From Cytobacillus massiliigabonensis (lineage in GTDB: Bacteria > Bacillota > Bacilli > Bacillales > Cytobacillaceae), in the NCBI RefSeq assembly GCF_900199725.1, contig NZ_LT904904.1, positions 1,088,001 through 1,152,000 of the forward strand: a DNA stretch of 64,000 nucleotides. The letters run 5' to 3'. The notes below the pieces were generated by a model that had not been told where the DNA came from, did not search any database, and saw only the letters and a list, made by a program, of their open reading frames with translations. Position numbers and translations under genes: made by a program. The stretch's first letter is position 1. Each line of letters begins with the position of its first letter. Below are positions 38,517 through 48,304 of this stretch, piece by piece.

Positions 38517-39032
38517 CTACTGATTTTGCAAAGACTTATAGTACTGTCCTTTTTCAGCGTACTCTCTGCTAATACGTTCCATATCCTTTATATCATCAGC
38601 TGTTAATTCCCGAATCACCTTAGCTGGTCTGCCAAAAGCTAACGTGTTCGGCGGGATTTTCTTTCCTTGTGGAACAAGGCTTCCCGCCCCAATAAATGCG
38701 CCTTCGCCAATCTCCGCTTGATCAAGTACAATGGACCCCATACCAATGAGAGCTTTCTTTCGAATTATGCAGCTATGAAGAATGACTTGGTGACCAATCG
38801 TTACTTCATCTTCAAGAATTAATGGGTTGTTTGGGCTTTGATGGAGGACTGAATTGTCTTGAATATTCACCTTTTTTCCAATAAATGTAGGAGCCACATC
38901 GCCTCTAATAACTGTATTAAACCAGACACTTGACTCTTCACCAATTTCTACATCACCAGTAATAGTGGCAAAATCAGCAATAAATGCAGATTCGGCAATT
39001 TTCGGCATTTTATCTTTATAAGGATATATCAT
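38517..39032 (-). CDS. ytoA: gamma-carbonic anhydrase-family protein YtoA
   Basis: Left-handed beta-helix hexapeptide-repeat protein. The gamma-CA His ligands appear in NSVLHQSP and IGHQVILHSC, followed by GMGSIVLDQAEIGEG. Length 171 aa matches B. subtilis YtoA. Activity as a carbonic anhydrase is not certain for this subfamily. Monocistronic. Confidence 0.87.
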   Translation of the reverse strand: MIYPYKDKMPKIAESAFIADFATITGDVEIGEESSVWFNTVIRGDVAPTFIGKKVNIQDNSVLHQSPNNPLILEDEVTIGHQVILHSCIIRKKALIGMGSIVLDQAEIGEGAFIGAGSLVPQGKKIPPNTLAFGRPAKVIRELTADDIKDMERISREYAEKGQYYKSLQNQ

Positions 39033-39235
39033 AAATAACGCCCCTTATGTTCGTATTTTCAATCTATTCTAACATAGGACGATGGGACAAGAGTGAGGTT
39101 GTAGATTTAATTTGTTGAAAAAAATAATGATATAAATCAAAAATAACGGGATAAAATGTGATGAATTCTTGTTTCTAAGCTATAATTTATAAAGAATGGT
39201 TTTTCGCTTCAACATAAGGTTTAGGAGGAAATATG

Positions 39236-40042
39236 ATGTGGAAATGGGAAGCTGAAGGAGAGGCTAAAGCGGTCATTGTAATGGTTCATGGTGCGATGGA
39301 GCATCATCGCCGCTATGGGTGGCTTATAGAAAAATGGCGATTATCAGGTTTTCATGTCATTATGGGAGATCTTCCAGGCCAAGGGATGACAACAAGATCA
39401 AGCAGGGGCCATATCGAATCTTTTGAAGAGTATCTCTCAGAAGTAAAGGATTGGATTCAGGCTGCCTATCAATTTGATTTACCTGTTTTCCTTTTTGGAC
39501 ATAGTATGGGCGGATTAATTTCTATTCGCCTGCTTCAAGAGGAAAAAATGGATCTAGCAGGAGTGATCCTGTCTTCTCCATGTTTAGGATTAATTAAAAA
39601 GCCATCTAAGCTGATTGACATTCTTTCTATCGGACTCAATCTGATTATTCCAAGCTTAAGAATGGATTCAGGACTTACTGTAGAAATGGCAACGAGTAAT
39701 CAGGATGTTCGAGACGCCGATGCCAATGATACTTTGTACGTTAAGAAAGTATCTGTTAGATGGTATCGAGAACTAATGACTGCGATTAAGCTTGCATTTG
39801 AAAAGCTTGATAAAATACAAGATGTCCCGCTGCTTGTTATGCAGGGGGGAGATGATTTGATTGTCAATAAGAAAACTGTAAACGAATGGTTCAATCTTGC
39901 CCCTTTTTCCGAAAAACGGTTTAAAGAATGGCCAAAATATTATCATGAAATATTCAATGAGCCTGACCGGGAAGATGTATTTGAATATGCGAAAGATTTT
40001 GTTTCCAGTCAATTAAAGGCAATTGGCTATATTGAGAAGTAA
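39236..40042 (+). CDS. ytpA: lysophospholipase-type alpha/beta hydrolase YtpA
   Basis: In B. subtilis YtpA is a phospholipase needed to make the lysophospholipid antibiotic bacilysocin. The elbow GHSMGG (near residue 92), acid region QGGDDLIV and His near the C-terminus (YYHEIFNE) are present. The start is ATG 39236 (7 nt after AGGAGG) or ATG 39233. Length 268 aa. Precedes ytpB as in B. subtilis, with an 83-bp gap. Confidence 0.88.
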   Translation: MWKWEAEGEAKAVIVMVHGAMEHHRRYGWLIEKWRLSGFHVIMGDLPGQGMTTRSSRGHIESFEEYLSEVKDWIQAAYQFDLPVFLFGHSMGGLISIRLLQEEKMDLAGVILSSPCLGLIKKPSKLIDILSIGLNLIIPSLRMDSGLTVEMATSNQDVRDADANDTLYVKKVSVRWYRELMTAIKLAFEKLDKIQDVPLLVMQGGDDLIVNKKTVNEWFNLAPFSEKRFKEWPKYYHEIFNEPDREDVFEYAKDFVSSQLKAIGYIEK

Positions 40043-40125
40043 GAAGAAATGGTTTATCGCATCGCAGGAACATTTGGCAATAATTGTTCCGAAGACGCTT
40101 GGGCATTTCTTTAAGGAGTGAATTT

Positions 40126-41220
40126 ATGAGCGTTCCTTCCATGCCAATTAGTTTAATGTCTAAAGTATATCGAAGGGTTTTGCCATTAGTTCATAAGGAA
40201 TTAAATTTTTGGAAAGAAAGAGCTGAGAGGATTCCGGATCAGGAGTTAAGGAAGCAGGCACTGGCGAGTATAAAACATAAAACCTTTCATTGTGAAGGCG
40301 GTTCGATTATGGCGTTAATGGCAAAAGAAGATTTTCCAAAAGCCATTAAGTTTATTGTTGCATATCAAACAATTAGCGACTATTTAGATAATTTATGCGA
40401 CCGCAGCACTTCTCTCAATCCGGAAGATTTTTCAGCCCTTCACGAAGCAATGATGGATGCGTTATCTTTAGATGCAGAACCGAAGAATTACTATCGCTTT
40501 CGCAGGGAAAAGGATGATGGCAACTACTTAGCTGACCTTGCTGCCACTTGCAGAGAGGTTCTTTCAGAAGTTCAGGACTATGAAAAAATAAAGAGTTATC
40601 TGCTTGAACTATGTAGCTATTATTGTGATTTGCAAATCCACAAGCATGTGAAAGTCGAGGAGCGGGTCCCACGCTTGCAGGATTGGTTTCAACAATATAA
40701 AGAGAGAATACCTGAAATGGAATGGTATGAGTTTTCTGCATGTTCAGGATCTACTTTAGGTATCTTCTGCCTTATTTCATATGCAATGAGAGATGACTTT
40801 GAAATAGGCTATGCTGAAAATATCCGCAGTGGCTATTTTCCTTACATACAGGGTCTGCATATTCTTTTGGATTACTTCATTGACCAAGAAGAAGATCTTG
40901 AAGGCGGGGATTTAAACTTTTGTTTTTATTATGAGAACGAAGAAAAGCTATTTGAACGTTTAAAACATTTTGTGATTGAAGCGGACAAGCATACAGAGCA
41001 GCTTCCGCATAAACGGTTTCATCAGTTAATCAATCGTGGTCTGCTCGGTATTTATTTATCTGATAAAAAGGTAAGAAAGCAAAAGAATATCAAAAAGCTA
41101 GCTAGGAGTATGATAAAAACGGGTGGAGGAATCAGCTACTTCTTCTATTGGAACGGAAGGGCTTATCGTGCGATGCAAAATTGGATTCCTGCTTATTTTA
41201 AGAAAGCATTATTAAGATAA
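40126..41220 (+). CDS. ytpB: tetraprenyl-beta-curcumene synthase YtpB
   Basis: Class I-type large terpene synthase that cyclises heptaprenyl diphosphate to tetraprenyl-beta-curcumene, the first step to sesquarterpenes (baciterpenol). The Asp-rich motif DYLDNLCDRS is near residue 84. The start is ATG 40126, 7 nt after AAGGAG, giving 364 aa (B. subtilis about 367). No partner squalene-hopene-type cyclase (sqhC) is present here. Followed by a terminator. Confidence 0.9.
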   Translation: MSVPSMPISLMSKVYRRVLPLVHKELNFWKERAERIPDQELRKQALASIKHKTFHCEGGSIMALMAKEDFPKAIKFIVAYQTISDYLDNLCDRSTSLNPEDFSALHEAMMDALSLDAEPKNYYRFRREKDDGNYLADLAATCREVLSEVQDYEKIKSYLLELCSYYCDLQIHKHVKVEERVPRLQDWFQQYKERIPEMEWYEFSACSGSTLGIFCLISYAMRDDFEIGYAENIRSGYFPYIQGLHILLDYFIDQEEDLEGGDLNFCFYYENEEKLFERLKHFVIEADKHTEQLPHKRFHQLINRGLLGIYLSDKKVRKQKNIKKLARSMIKTGGGISYFFYWNGRAYRAMQNWIPAYFKKALLR

Positions 41221-41251
41221 AAAACCTGCAAAATAAAATTTTGCAGGTTTT

Positions 41252-41253
<2 letters not shown>
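41219..41253. terminator. bidirectional terminator ytpB / ytqB
   Basis: CCTGCAAAA / TTTTGCAGG flanked by A and T runs, touching the stop codons of both convergent genes. Confidence 0.9.
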
Positions 41254-42789
<1,536 letters not shown>

Positions 42790-42984
42790 TCGTAAAACCT
42801 CCTATAAATATGTCATTTCGAAAATACTGCATAAAAATAATCATAACACGAAGTAATCCTGATAGCCAAAGTAAATTGTTTCAAGTTAAATTGCCAGCAA
42901 TTTATATAGTAGGAAGATAAAAATATGAACAAACTAATGGATGAAGCCTATGCTTCTTATAGTGAGTGTTTAAAAAGGAGGACA

Positions 42985-43111
42985 AAAAGAGCCGAGAAGT
43001 TCAAGGAAGCGCAGCCACCGAGCACCGGAACGTATGCCTTTATATGTGAGGAGCGGAGGAGCAAGCTGACGCAGAAATTCGACAGCTATTTTTCCCGGAC
43101 TTTTTGAACAT
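42985..43111. repeat. probable interspersed Bacillus intergenic repeat
   Basis: The stretch beginning AGAGCCGAGAAGTTC and ending CCCGGACTTTTTGAAC looks like an intergenic repeat I recall from many Bacillus relatives (with GACGCAGAAATTCGACAGC in the middle). It is out of character with neighbouring DNA and interrupts a weak 60-codon frame at 42925. Copy number cannot be judged from one window. Confidence 0.4.
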
Positions 43112-43148
43112 CCTTTTAAAAACCCATTCTGATGTAGGAGGGGAAATG

Positions 43149-43415
43149 ATGGCAACTCGTGAATCGATGGATAATCTTATTCAGCAATGTGAGGATGCAA
43201 TTCGTTTTGCTCAAGACCAGTATGAAGAGGGGAGAATGCAGGCGCATTATAATGATGAAGGATATACAAATGCGCTCCAATCTCTTGAGAATGCATACAA
43301 TGATTTAGCTAAGATGGCACTTAGCGCAAATGCACAGCAGCGTGAGCAGCTTCATCGAATGAGGCTCCAATTGCAGCAGCTTCAGAACCAGATGATTATT
43401 CTTCCGCATAATTAG
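43149..43415 (+). CDS. ytzC: YtzC-like small coiled-coil protein, 88 aa
   Basis: The start ATG 43149 (MATRESMDNLIQQCEDAI) follows GGAGGGG; ATG 43146 is one codon earlier. The product is entirely helical and Gln-rich, with a heptad-like C-terminus (QQREQLHRMRLQLQQLQ). It matches B. subtilis YtzC in the conserved C-terminal segment and sits upstream of ytqA as expected. Function unknown; likely co-transcribed with the following small gene. Confidence 0.8.
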   Translation: MATRESMDNLIQQCEDAIRFAQDQYEEGRMQAHYNDEGYTNALQSLENAYNDLAKMALSANAQQREQLHRMRLQLQQLQNQMIILPHN

Positions 43416-43426
43416 GAGGGAATGGC

Positions 43427-43591
43427 ATGGTAAAAAAACGTTCAAAGCAAAATAACCCTGAACAAAAAACAAAAAATGGCGTGAATAGCAATGATTTAGA
43501 GTTAGGCAGTGACTTTGATTTAGTTAAGCAAGCCAAGAAAATGTATGCAAAAAAGGGACAACCGGTTAAATCCAAATTCCATCCTGAATAA
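43427..43591 (+). CDS. small basic protein, 54 aa
   Basis: The product begins MVKKRSKQNNPEQKTKNG and ends KSKFHPE; hydrophilic, Lys/Asn-rich and probably disordered. TTAGGAGGG is 6 nt before the ATG, 11 bp after ytzC, and a good terminator follows, all supporting a real gene. Composition recalls small spore-associated proteins of Bacilli, but I do not recognise the family. Confidence 0.65.
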   Translation: MVKKRSKQNNPEQKTKNGVNSNDLELGSDFDLVKQAKKMYAKKGQPVKSKFHPE

Positions 43592-43602
43592 GAATAATAA
43601 GT

Positions 43603-43639
43603 GCCTTGATGCATCTTACGCATCAAGGCTAATTTTTTT
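43603..43639 (+). terminator. terminator of ytzC-small protein pair
   Basis: The perfect stem GCCTTGATGC / GCATCAAGGC is followed by TAATTTTTTT. Confidence 0.9.
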
Positions 43640-43640
43640 G

Positions 43641-43735
43641 TGTCTAGCTTCAGCGGCTAACCCCCGACTGACAGGACGTACTAGTGCCGGCAATGCGACA
43701 GGAAGTCGAACTTTTGTCGACCTCATTTCCACTTG
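43641..43735. repeat. interspersed intergenic element with TGTCTAGCTTCAGCGGC
   Basis: GC-richer than its surroundings. It begins TGTCTAGCTTCAGCGGC directly after the terminator and ends near GTCGACCTC; internal GTCGAACTTTTGTCGAC is a near-palindrome. The TCTAGCTTC start recurs at 61625, and I recall related sequences in many Bacillus intergenic regions. Function unknown. Confidence 0.5.
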
Positions 43736-43917
43736 AAAATTTTCCCTCGTTCACAAAGTGGTAAAGAACTTACAGAAATAACGTGCTTAAAGTCACAGAT
43801 GTACAGCCTTGTAAAATGGTTTAAATAAGGTAAGCAATTAAAGAGGATTTCAAATGTTTTAGAATATAGCTTTTTCAATTCTTATCAGTTTGGTTGCTTA
43901 TTTTTTTAAAGTATACA

Positions 43918-43933
43918 TGTGAAAACATTCACA
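43918..43933 (+). promoter_or_regulatory. Fnr-type operator upstream of ccm-nrf operon
   Basis: TGTGAAAACATTCACA is a perfect TGTGA-N6-TCACA, the site bound by Bacillus Fnr. It lies 43 bp upstream of the first operon gene. ATAATA-like bases follow at 43942, but -10 and start positions cannot be fixed, so activation geometry is uncertain. Confidence 0.7.
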
Positions 43934-43975
43934 AAACGTTCATAATATAGAGTTTCTAAGAGGGAAGGGTGTCAA

Positions 43976-44950
43976 ATGATGAAAAAAAGAATCTTAACGT
44001 GGATAGGGATGATGATTCTGCTCCTCAGTTTACCAGGCTATACAAGAGCTGATAATCAAGCAGCTATCCTTAAAATGGAAGAGTTAAAGGTTCAAGTCAT
44101 GCCAGAGTATGCCAATCATCCAAAAGATAAAGAAAAAAGTCATCCTTCTTTATTAATTGGGTATCATGGCACATTAATTAATCCTACAGATCAACCAGTA
44201 AAAGGACAAATCGAGATCCCGCTTCCAATGGATGAGGAGGATTTCCGAATTGGGTTTGTCGCTGATTATAATCGTGATTTATCTGAGCTGAATGAAATCG
44301 AATATGAAATGGATAAAAAAAATCGTACGATCTCGTGGAAAACAAGTGAAGACATACAGCCAAATGAGCCATACAAATTTGTTGTTGAATATTATACGAA
44401 TCAATTGATTGTTAATAAAGAAACAAAGAAATTATCCTACAAATTCAAAAGTTTTGCAGATATCGGTCTCGTGAGTGTTGTTTTTTTAGAGCCATTGAAG
44501 TCCGAAAGCTTTCAATTAACTCCCTCCGCAGATTCTCACCAGGAAAATGGATACGGGATGAATATGTTCTTATATCAGATTCAAGGAATGAAGCCAGATG
44601 GGACCAAAGAAATTCAGCTTGAGTACAAGCGTTCAGAAACAAAAACAACAATGGAAATAATGGAAGAAATGACCGGAAATCCGGAGCATGCTGAAAAGGC
44701 AATGCAGAAAAATGAAACTTTGCCAATTTGGCTCTTTCTTACAGTAGTTGGGGGAGTAAGTGCAGTTTCGGCCATCCTGCTTATTTACTTCATGAAGAGA
44801 AAGAAAAAATCACAGCAGATTCACAATAAACAATCAGGAGAAATTATGAAAGATGAAAAAGTGAAAAAGTCTCGTTTACGAGCAATGCTTTTAGAAGGGA
44901 GTATTTCTCAGCAAGAATATGATGAATTGCTAAAAAAACTAGGGGGATAA
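43976..44950 (+). CDS. membrane-anchored extracytoplasmic protein of unknown function, first gene of ccm-nrf operon
   Basis: Signal peptide (residues 1-25, ending GYTRADN), a roughly 200-residue extracytoplasmic beta-rich domain (HPSLLIGYHGTLINPTDQP, GQIEIPLPMDEEDF), one C-terminal membrane helix (LPIWLFLTVVGGVSAVSAIL) and a cytoplasmic SHOCT-like tail (SRLRAMLLEGSISQQEYDEL). Length 324 aa (323 if ATG 43979 is used). No Cys heme motif. It begins 3 bp before ccmE. Not recognised as a standard Ccm component; position suggests a role in heme delivery or complex assembly. Confidence 0.75.
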   Translation: MMKKRILTWIGMMILLLSLPGYTRADNQAAILKMEELKVQVMPEYANHPKDKEKSHPSLLIGYHGTLINPTDQPVKGQIEIPLPMDEEDFRIGFVADYNRDLSELNEIEYEMDKKNRTISWKTSEDIQPNEPYKFVVEYYTNQLIVNKETKKLSYKFKSFADIGLVSVVFLEPLKSESFQLTPSADSHQENGYGMNMFLYQIQGMKPDGTKEIQLEYKRSETKTTMEIMEEMTGNPEHAEKAMQKNETLPIWLFLTVVGGVSAVSAILLIYFMKRKKKSQQIHNKQSGEIMKDEKVKKSRLRAMLLEGSISQQEYDELLKKLGG

Positions 44951-44953
44951 AAA

Positions 44954-45400
44954 ATGTCTAAAAACAAAAAAATTATCTTTGGTTTGTCACTTGTTGCAGT
45001 TGCGATTATGATCATGTTTTTTTCTACTATGCCGAGTGCAGGGAGCAAGGAGATTTCAATCGATGAATTGCTTACCGGGAACTATAAGGACGAGTACGTT
45101 CTGACACAAGGACTTCTAAAAGAAGATTCAGTGAAATGGGATGCAGATAAGATTGAATTGACATTCGAAATTGCTGATGAAGAAAGCAGTTCGTCCCTTC
45201 CTATTATTTATAATGGCGTAAAGCCTGATAATTTTTCTGAGGATGTCATTGTAATTGTTGAAGGGTTTATAAAGGATGATGGAGTGTTTGAAGCAGAGAA
45301 GGTACAGACAAAATGCCCTTCAAAGTATGAAGGAGAAGATACGGAAAACTATGACGCGAAAATGCATAAAAACATGAACGAAAATAAGCAGGATGAATAA
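44954..45400 (+). CDS. ccmE: cytochrome c maturation heme chaperone CcmE, CxxxY type
   Basis: Membrane-anchored OB-fold heme chaperone. One N-terminal helix (residues 7-24), then the CcmE core: LPIIYNGVKPDNFSED, VEGFIKDDGVFEAEKV. Where the classic protein has His in HxxxY, this one has Cys121-Pro-Ser-Lys-Tyr125, the CxxxY variant described from archaea and Desulfovibrio. Length 148 aa. AGGGGGAT precedes the ATG. It should carry heme covalently from CcmC to CcmF on the outer face. Confidence 0.88.
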   Translation: MSKNKKIIFGLSLVAVAIMIMFFSTMPSAGSKEISIDELLTGNYKDEYVLTQGLLKEDSVKWDADKIELTFEIADEESSSSLPIIYNGVKPDNFSEDVIVIVEGFIKDDGVFEAEKVQTKCPSKYEGEDTENYDAKMHKNMNENKQDE

Positions 45401-45417
45401 GACAGGCGGGTGACAAC

Positions 45418-47397
45418 ATGTATCTAATCGGCAATATCGCACTTATACTAGGCATCGTCATTTCAGTTTACTCTTTAGCAGCCAACATCATCGGCATCAA
45501 AAAAAATGATAGAAAATGGTTGGAAAGTGCTAGAGGAGGAATCTTATCACTTGCTTTTGTGACGAGCATATCTGCTTTCCTGCTTTTTTATATTCTTGGC
45601 ACGAGTCAATTTCAATTCAAATATGTGGCAGCCTACACAAATAATCAGCTTCCGCTCGTTTATAAGCTTGCTGCTTTTTGGGCAGGAAATGCAGGATCCT
45701 TGCTGCTATGGGCATTCTTATTAAGTATTTATGCTGCTGTAATTGTGCTAAGCAAGAAAAAACAAAACAATATGATTCCGTATGTTTCAAACATTTTATT
45801 GTTAAATCTGCTATTTTTCTACATTGTGATGGTTTTTAACGCAAATCCTTTCGAGATGACAGAGACAATTCCAGCGGATGGAAAAGGACTGAATCCAATG
45901 CTCCAAAATCCTGGAATGGTCATTCATCCTGTCACTTTATATATGGGGTATGTCGGACTTGCGGTGCCATTTGCTTATGCGATTGCAGCATTGCTAATGA
46001 AGAATATGGATGCAGGGTGGATTAAATTAACGAGAAGATGGACATTAACTGCCTGGCTCTTTTTAACAATCGGCAATATTGTCGGCGGATGGTGGGCTTA
46101 TCTTGAACTTGGCTGGGGCGGTTATTGGGCATGGGATCCAGTAGAAAATGCCTCCTTCCTACCTTGGTTGACAGTATCTGCCTTTCTTCATTCAGTTATG
46201 ATTCAGGAACGGAAAAATATGCTCAGAACTTGGAATGTAAGTCTGATTATCTTGTCTTATATTCTCTCTCTTTTTGGCACTTTCCTTGTCCGAAGCGGTA
46301 TTTTAACAAGTGTTCATGCCTTCGGTGATAGCAATCTAGGAACCTATTTCTTAATCTTCATGGCATTTATGATGATCTTTGCTATTTATGTCGTTATTAC
46401 TCGTTATCAGCTGATTAAAAAGGAAAGCAGACCAATTGAGGCTTATTTTTCAAAGGAAAGCAGCTTCTTACTAAATAATTTCATTTTAGTTGCCGCCGCA
46501 TTTGCTGTTTTCTTTGGAACGATGTATCCGCTGATTTCTGAAACATTGACGGGGACGAAAGTAAACGTGGGTGCCCCTTACTTTAATAAAGTAATGGCAC
46601 CAATTATGCTCGCTCTTCTGTTCTTAATGGCTATTTGTCCGCTTATTTCGTGGCAGAAGGCGGTTTTCGAGCGGTTTATCAAAAATACTCTTGCTCCAAT
46701 AGTCGCCGCCCTTTTATTCGCAGGATTGCTTGTGGTGATGGGGGTGCGAGGGATCTATGCCATTATTGGGTTAACAGTTACTGTGTTCATGTTTAATGTA
46801 CATCTTGCTGAGTTTTGGCGTGGGATAAAAGCAAGGAGAAAAGCAACGAAAGAAGGATTTATAAAGGCAGCATTCCAATTAACTAAGAAAAATCAGCGAA
46901 GATACGGAGGCTATATCGTTCATATTGGGATTGCGGTTATTGCAGTTGGAGTTATTTCTTCTAATGCTTATTCTGAAGAAATGATGAAAACAGTTAATCA
47001 GGGTGAAAGCTTTAATGTCGGGAATTATGAGCTTACCTTTAACGAACTGACAGAAACGGAAGAAAAGGGAAATGGAATTGTGGCTGCCGATATTTATGTC
47101 AAATATAAAGGAAAAAGCAGCGGTACTATCCATCCAGAGAAAATATTTTATGGAACATGGCCAGAGCCTTCTTCAGAAGTAGCAATAAAAACTAATTGGA
47201 AAGAGGACTTATATGTCGTGCTCAGTTCCTGGGAAAGCAAAGAGAAAGTGACTTTTGTCGTGAAAATTAATCCCTTTGTCAGCTGGATTTGGGCAGGAGG
47301 AATTTTGATGATAATCGGAACAGCCATCGCACTTATTGGCGGAAAGCCATCTGCATTCTTTAGAGTGAATGGTCGGCAGGCGGGTGTTCGGGCATGA
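45418..47397 (+). CDS. ccmF: heme lyase component CcmF
   Basis: Large polytopic protein joining heme to apocytochrome. It shows the His motif NPGMVIHPVTLYMGYVG (near residue 170), the WWD heme domain with GGYWAWDPVENASF (about 235-250) and LVRSGILTSVHAF (near 300), and the C-terminal NPFVSWIWAGG. Length 659 aa. The stop overlaps ccmH as ATGA. It is homologous to E. coli CcmF and NrfE. Close placement with nrfHA suggests dedication to nitrite reductase maturation. Confidence 0.95.
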   Translation: MYLIGNIALILGIVISVYSLAANIIGIKKNDRKWLESARGGILSLAFVTSISAFLLFYILGTSQFQFKYVAAYTNNQLPLVYKLAAFWAGNAGSLLLWAFLLSIYAAVIVLSKKKQNNMIPYVSNILLLNLLFFYIVMVFNANPFEMTETIPADGKGLNPMLQNPGMVIHPVTLYMGYVGLAVPFAYAIAALLMKNMDAGWIKLTRRWTLTAWLFLTIGNIVGGWWAYLELGWGGYWAWDPVENASFLPWLTVSAFLHSVMIQERKNMLRTWNVSLIILSYILSLFGTFLVRSGILTSVHAFGDSNLGTYFLIFMAFMMIFAIYVVITRYQLIKKESRPIEAYFSKESSFLLNNFILVAAAFAVFFGTMYPLISETLTGTKVNVGAPYFNKVMAPIMLALLFLMAICPLISWQKAVFERFIKNTLAPIVAALLFAGLLVVMGVRGIYAIIGLTVTVFMFNVHLAEFWRGIKARRKATKEGFIKAAFQLTKKNQRRYGGYIVHIGIAVIAVGVISSNAYSEEMMKTVNQGESFNVGNYELTFNELTETEEKGNGIVAADIYVKYKGKSSGTIHPEKIFYGTWPEPSSEVAIKTNWKEDLYVVLSSWESKEKVTFVVKINPFVSWIWAGGILMIIGTAIALIGGKPSAFFRVNGRQAGVRA

Positions 47398-47912
47398 AAG
47401 AAATAACAAGAAGGCAAATGATAAAATGCTCACTCGCTATGATCGCTTCGATCATTCTGATTGACCTGGGTTTTGATGATAAAAGGGTAAAAGCAAATAC
47501 AAAATTCGATTACAATTCCAAGGAATTTCAATCGATTATTAATCAATTAGATATGCAAGGACACGCTGATCATGATATTTCTACTTGTTCCATTAAAAAA
47601 GTCTATTATGAGGAAGTGATTGAGGCATTAAATCAGGGACAGTCTGAAAAAGAGATCCTTCAATCCTATATTGATGAGTATGGCCAGGCAGCATTACGCA
47701 CCCCAGGAGCAGAAGGGAGCGGGATCATCGCCTGGATCACTCCAGCACTCGGGTTTTTATTAGGAGCAATCATAGTAGGCTTTGGCATTAAGAAATTAAC
47801 GAATAAAAATGGCGGCAAGGAAACAATATCCTTGGACTGTGACGAAATGACTGAGATGGAAAAGGAAATTGTTGAAATTACCTTTGAAGAAGAGCGGAGA
47901 AAGCACTTTTGA
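47394..47912 (+). CDS. ccmH: divergent CcmH-type protein with a single motif Cys
   Basis: The CcmH architecture is clear: an extracytoplasmic helical bundle with VYYEEVIEALNQGQSEKEIL and YIDEYGQAALRTP, then a membrane helix (IIAWITPALGFLLGAIIVG). The usual LRCxxC is reduced to STCSIK, with Cys65 retained and Lys in place of the second Cys. The N-terminus TRRQMIK plus hydrophobic stretch resembles a signal anchor (possibly Tat-like). Length 172 aa. Starts within the ccmF stop. Confidence 0.8.
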   Translation: MKEITRRQMIKCSLAMIASIILIDLGFDDKRVKANTKFDYNSKEFQSIINQLDMQGHADHDISTCSIKKVYYEEVIEALNQGQSEKEILQSYIDEYGQAALRTPGAEGSGIIAWITPALGFLLGAIIVGFGIKKLTNKNGGKETISLDCDEMTEMEKEIVEITFEEERRKHF

Positions 47913-47930
47913 ACAAAAGGAGCAATCATT

Positions 47931-48299
47931 ATGGATTACATTTTTTTACTCCTAGGATCAGTAATCATTATTACTTGTTTTTACTTTATCGTTTCTCCCT
48001 TTTTTAATAGAGGTGGAGAAAGCTATAGCAATTCAGGAGAAACTGAAGCAGAAATGCCCTTAGAAATGATCTATGCAGCAGTAAATGAATTGGAAATGGA
48101 CTTTCTTATGAAGAAGTTGATTCAAGATGATTTTGAAAGGATGAAAAAGCAATATCACACACTTGCGGCTAGTTATTTAAAATCAGAAACAAAACAAAAT
48201 AGAAGCCAGCCTAAGGGAAACCGAGATTTGGATATTGTAGATCGAGAAATTCTAAAGGAATTGAATAAAATACGAAAAACAAAAAAGGATAAGGGGTGA
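47931..48299 (+). CDS. small CcmI-like membrane protein A, 122 aa
   Basis: One N-terminal helix (residues 3-24), then a charged helical region with LEMDFLMKKLIQDDFERMKKQYHTLA. This follows the pattern seen after the membrane helix of short CcmI proteins. It ends in a basic tail (EILKELNKIRKTKKDKG). AAAGGAG precedes the ATG. Located directly after ccmH, where ccmI-like genes usually lie. The assignment rests on architecture and context. Confidence 0.6.
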   Translation: MDYIFLLLGSVIIITCFYFIVSPFFNRGGESYSNSGETEAEMPLEMIYAAVNELEMDFLMKKLIQDDFERMKKQYHTLAASYLKSETKQNRSQPKGNRDLDIVDREILKELNKIRKTKKDKG

Positions 48300-48304
48300 T
48301 TGAA

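Noticed and set aside
42925..43107. 60-codon ORF between ytqA and ytzC
   Set aside because: Only a weak GGAAG site precedes it, and its second half reads into what looks like a noncoding interspersed repeat.
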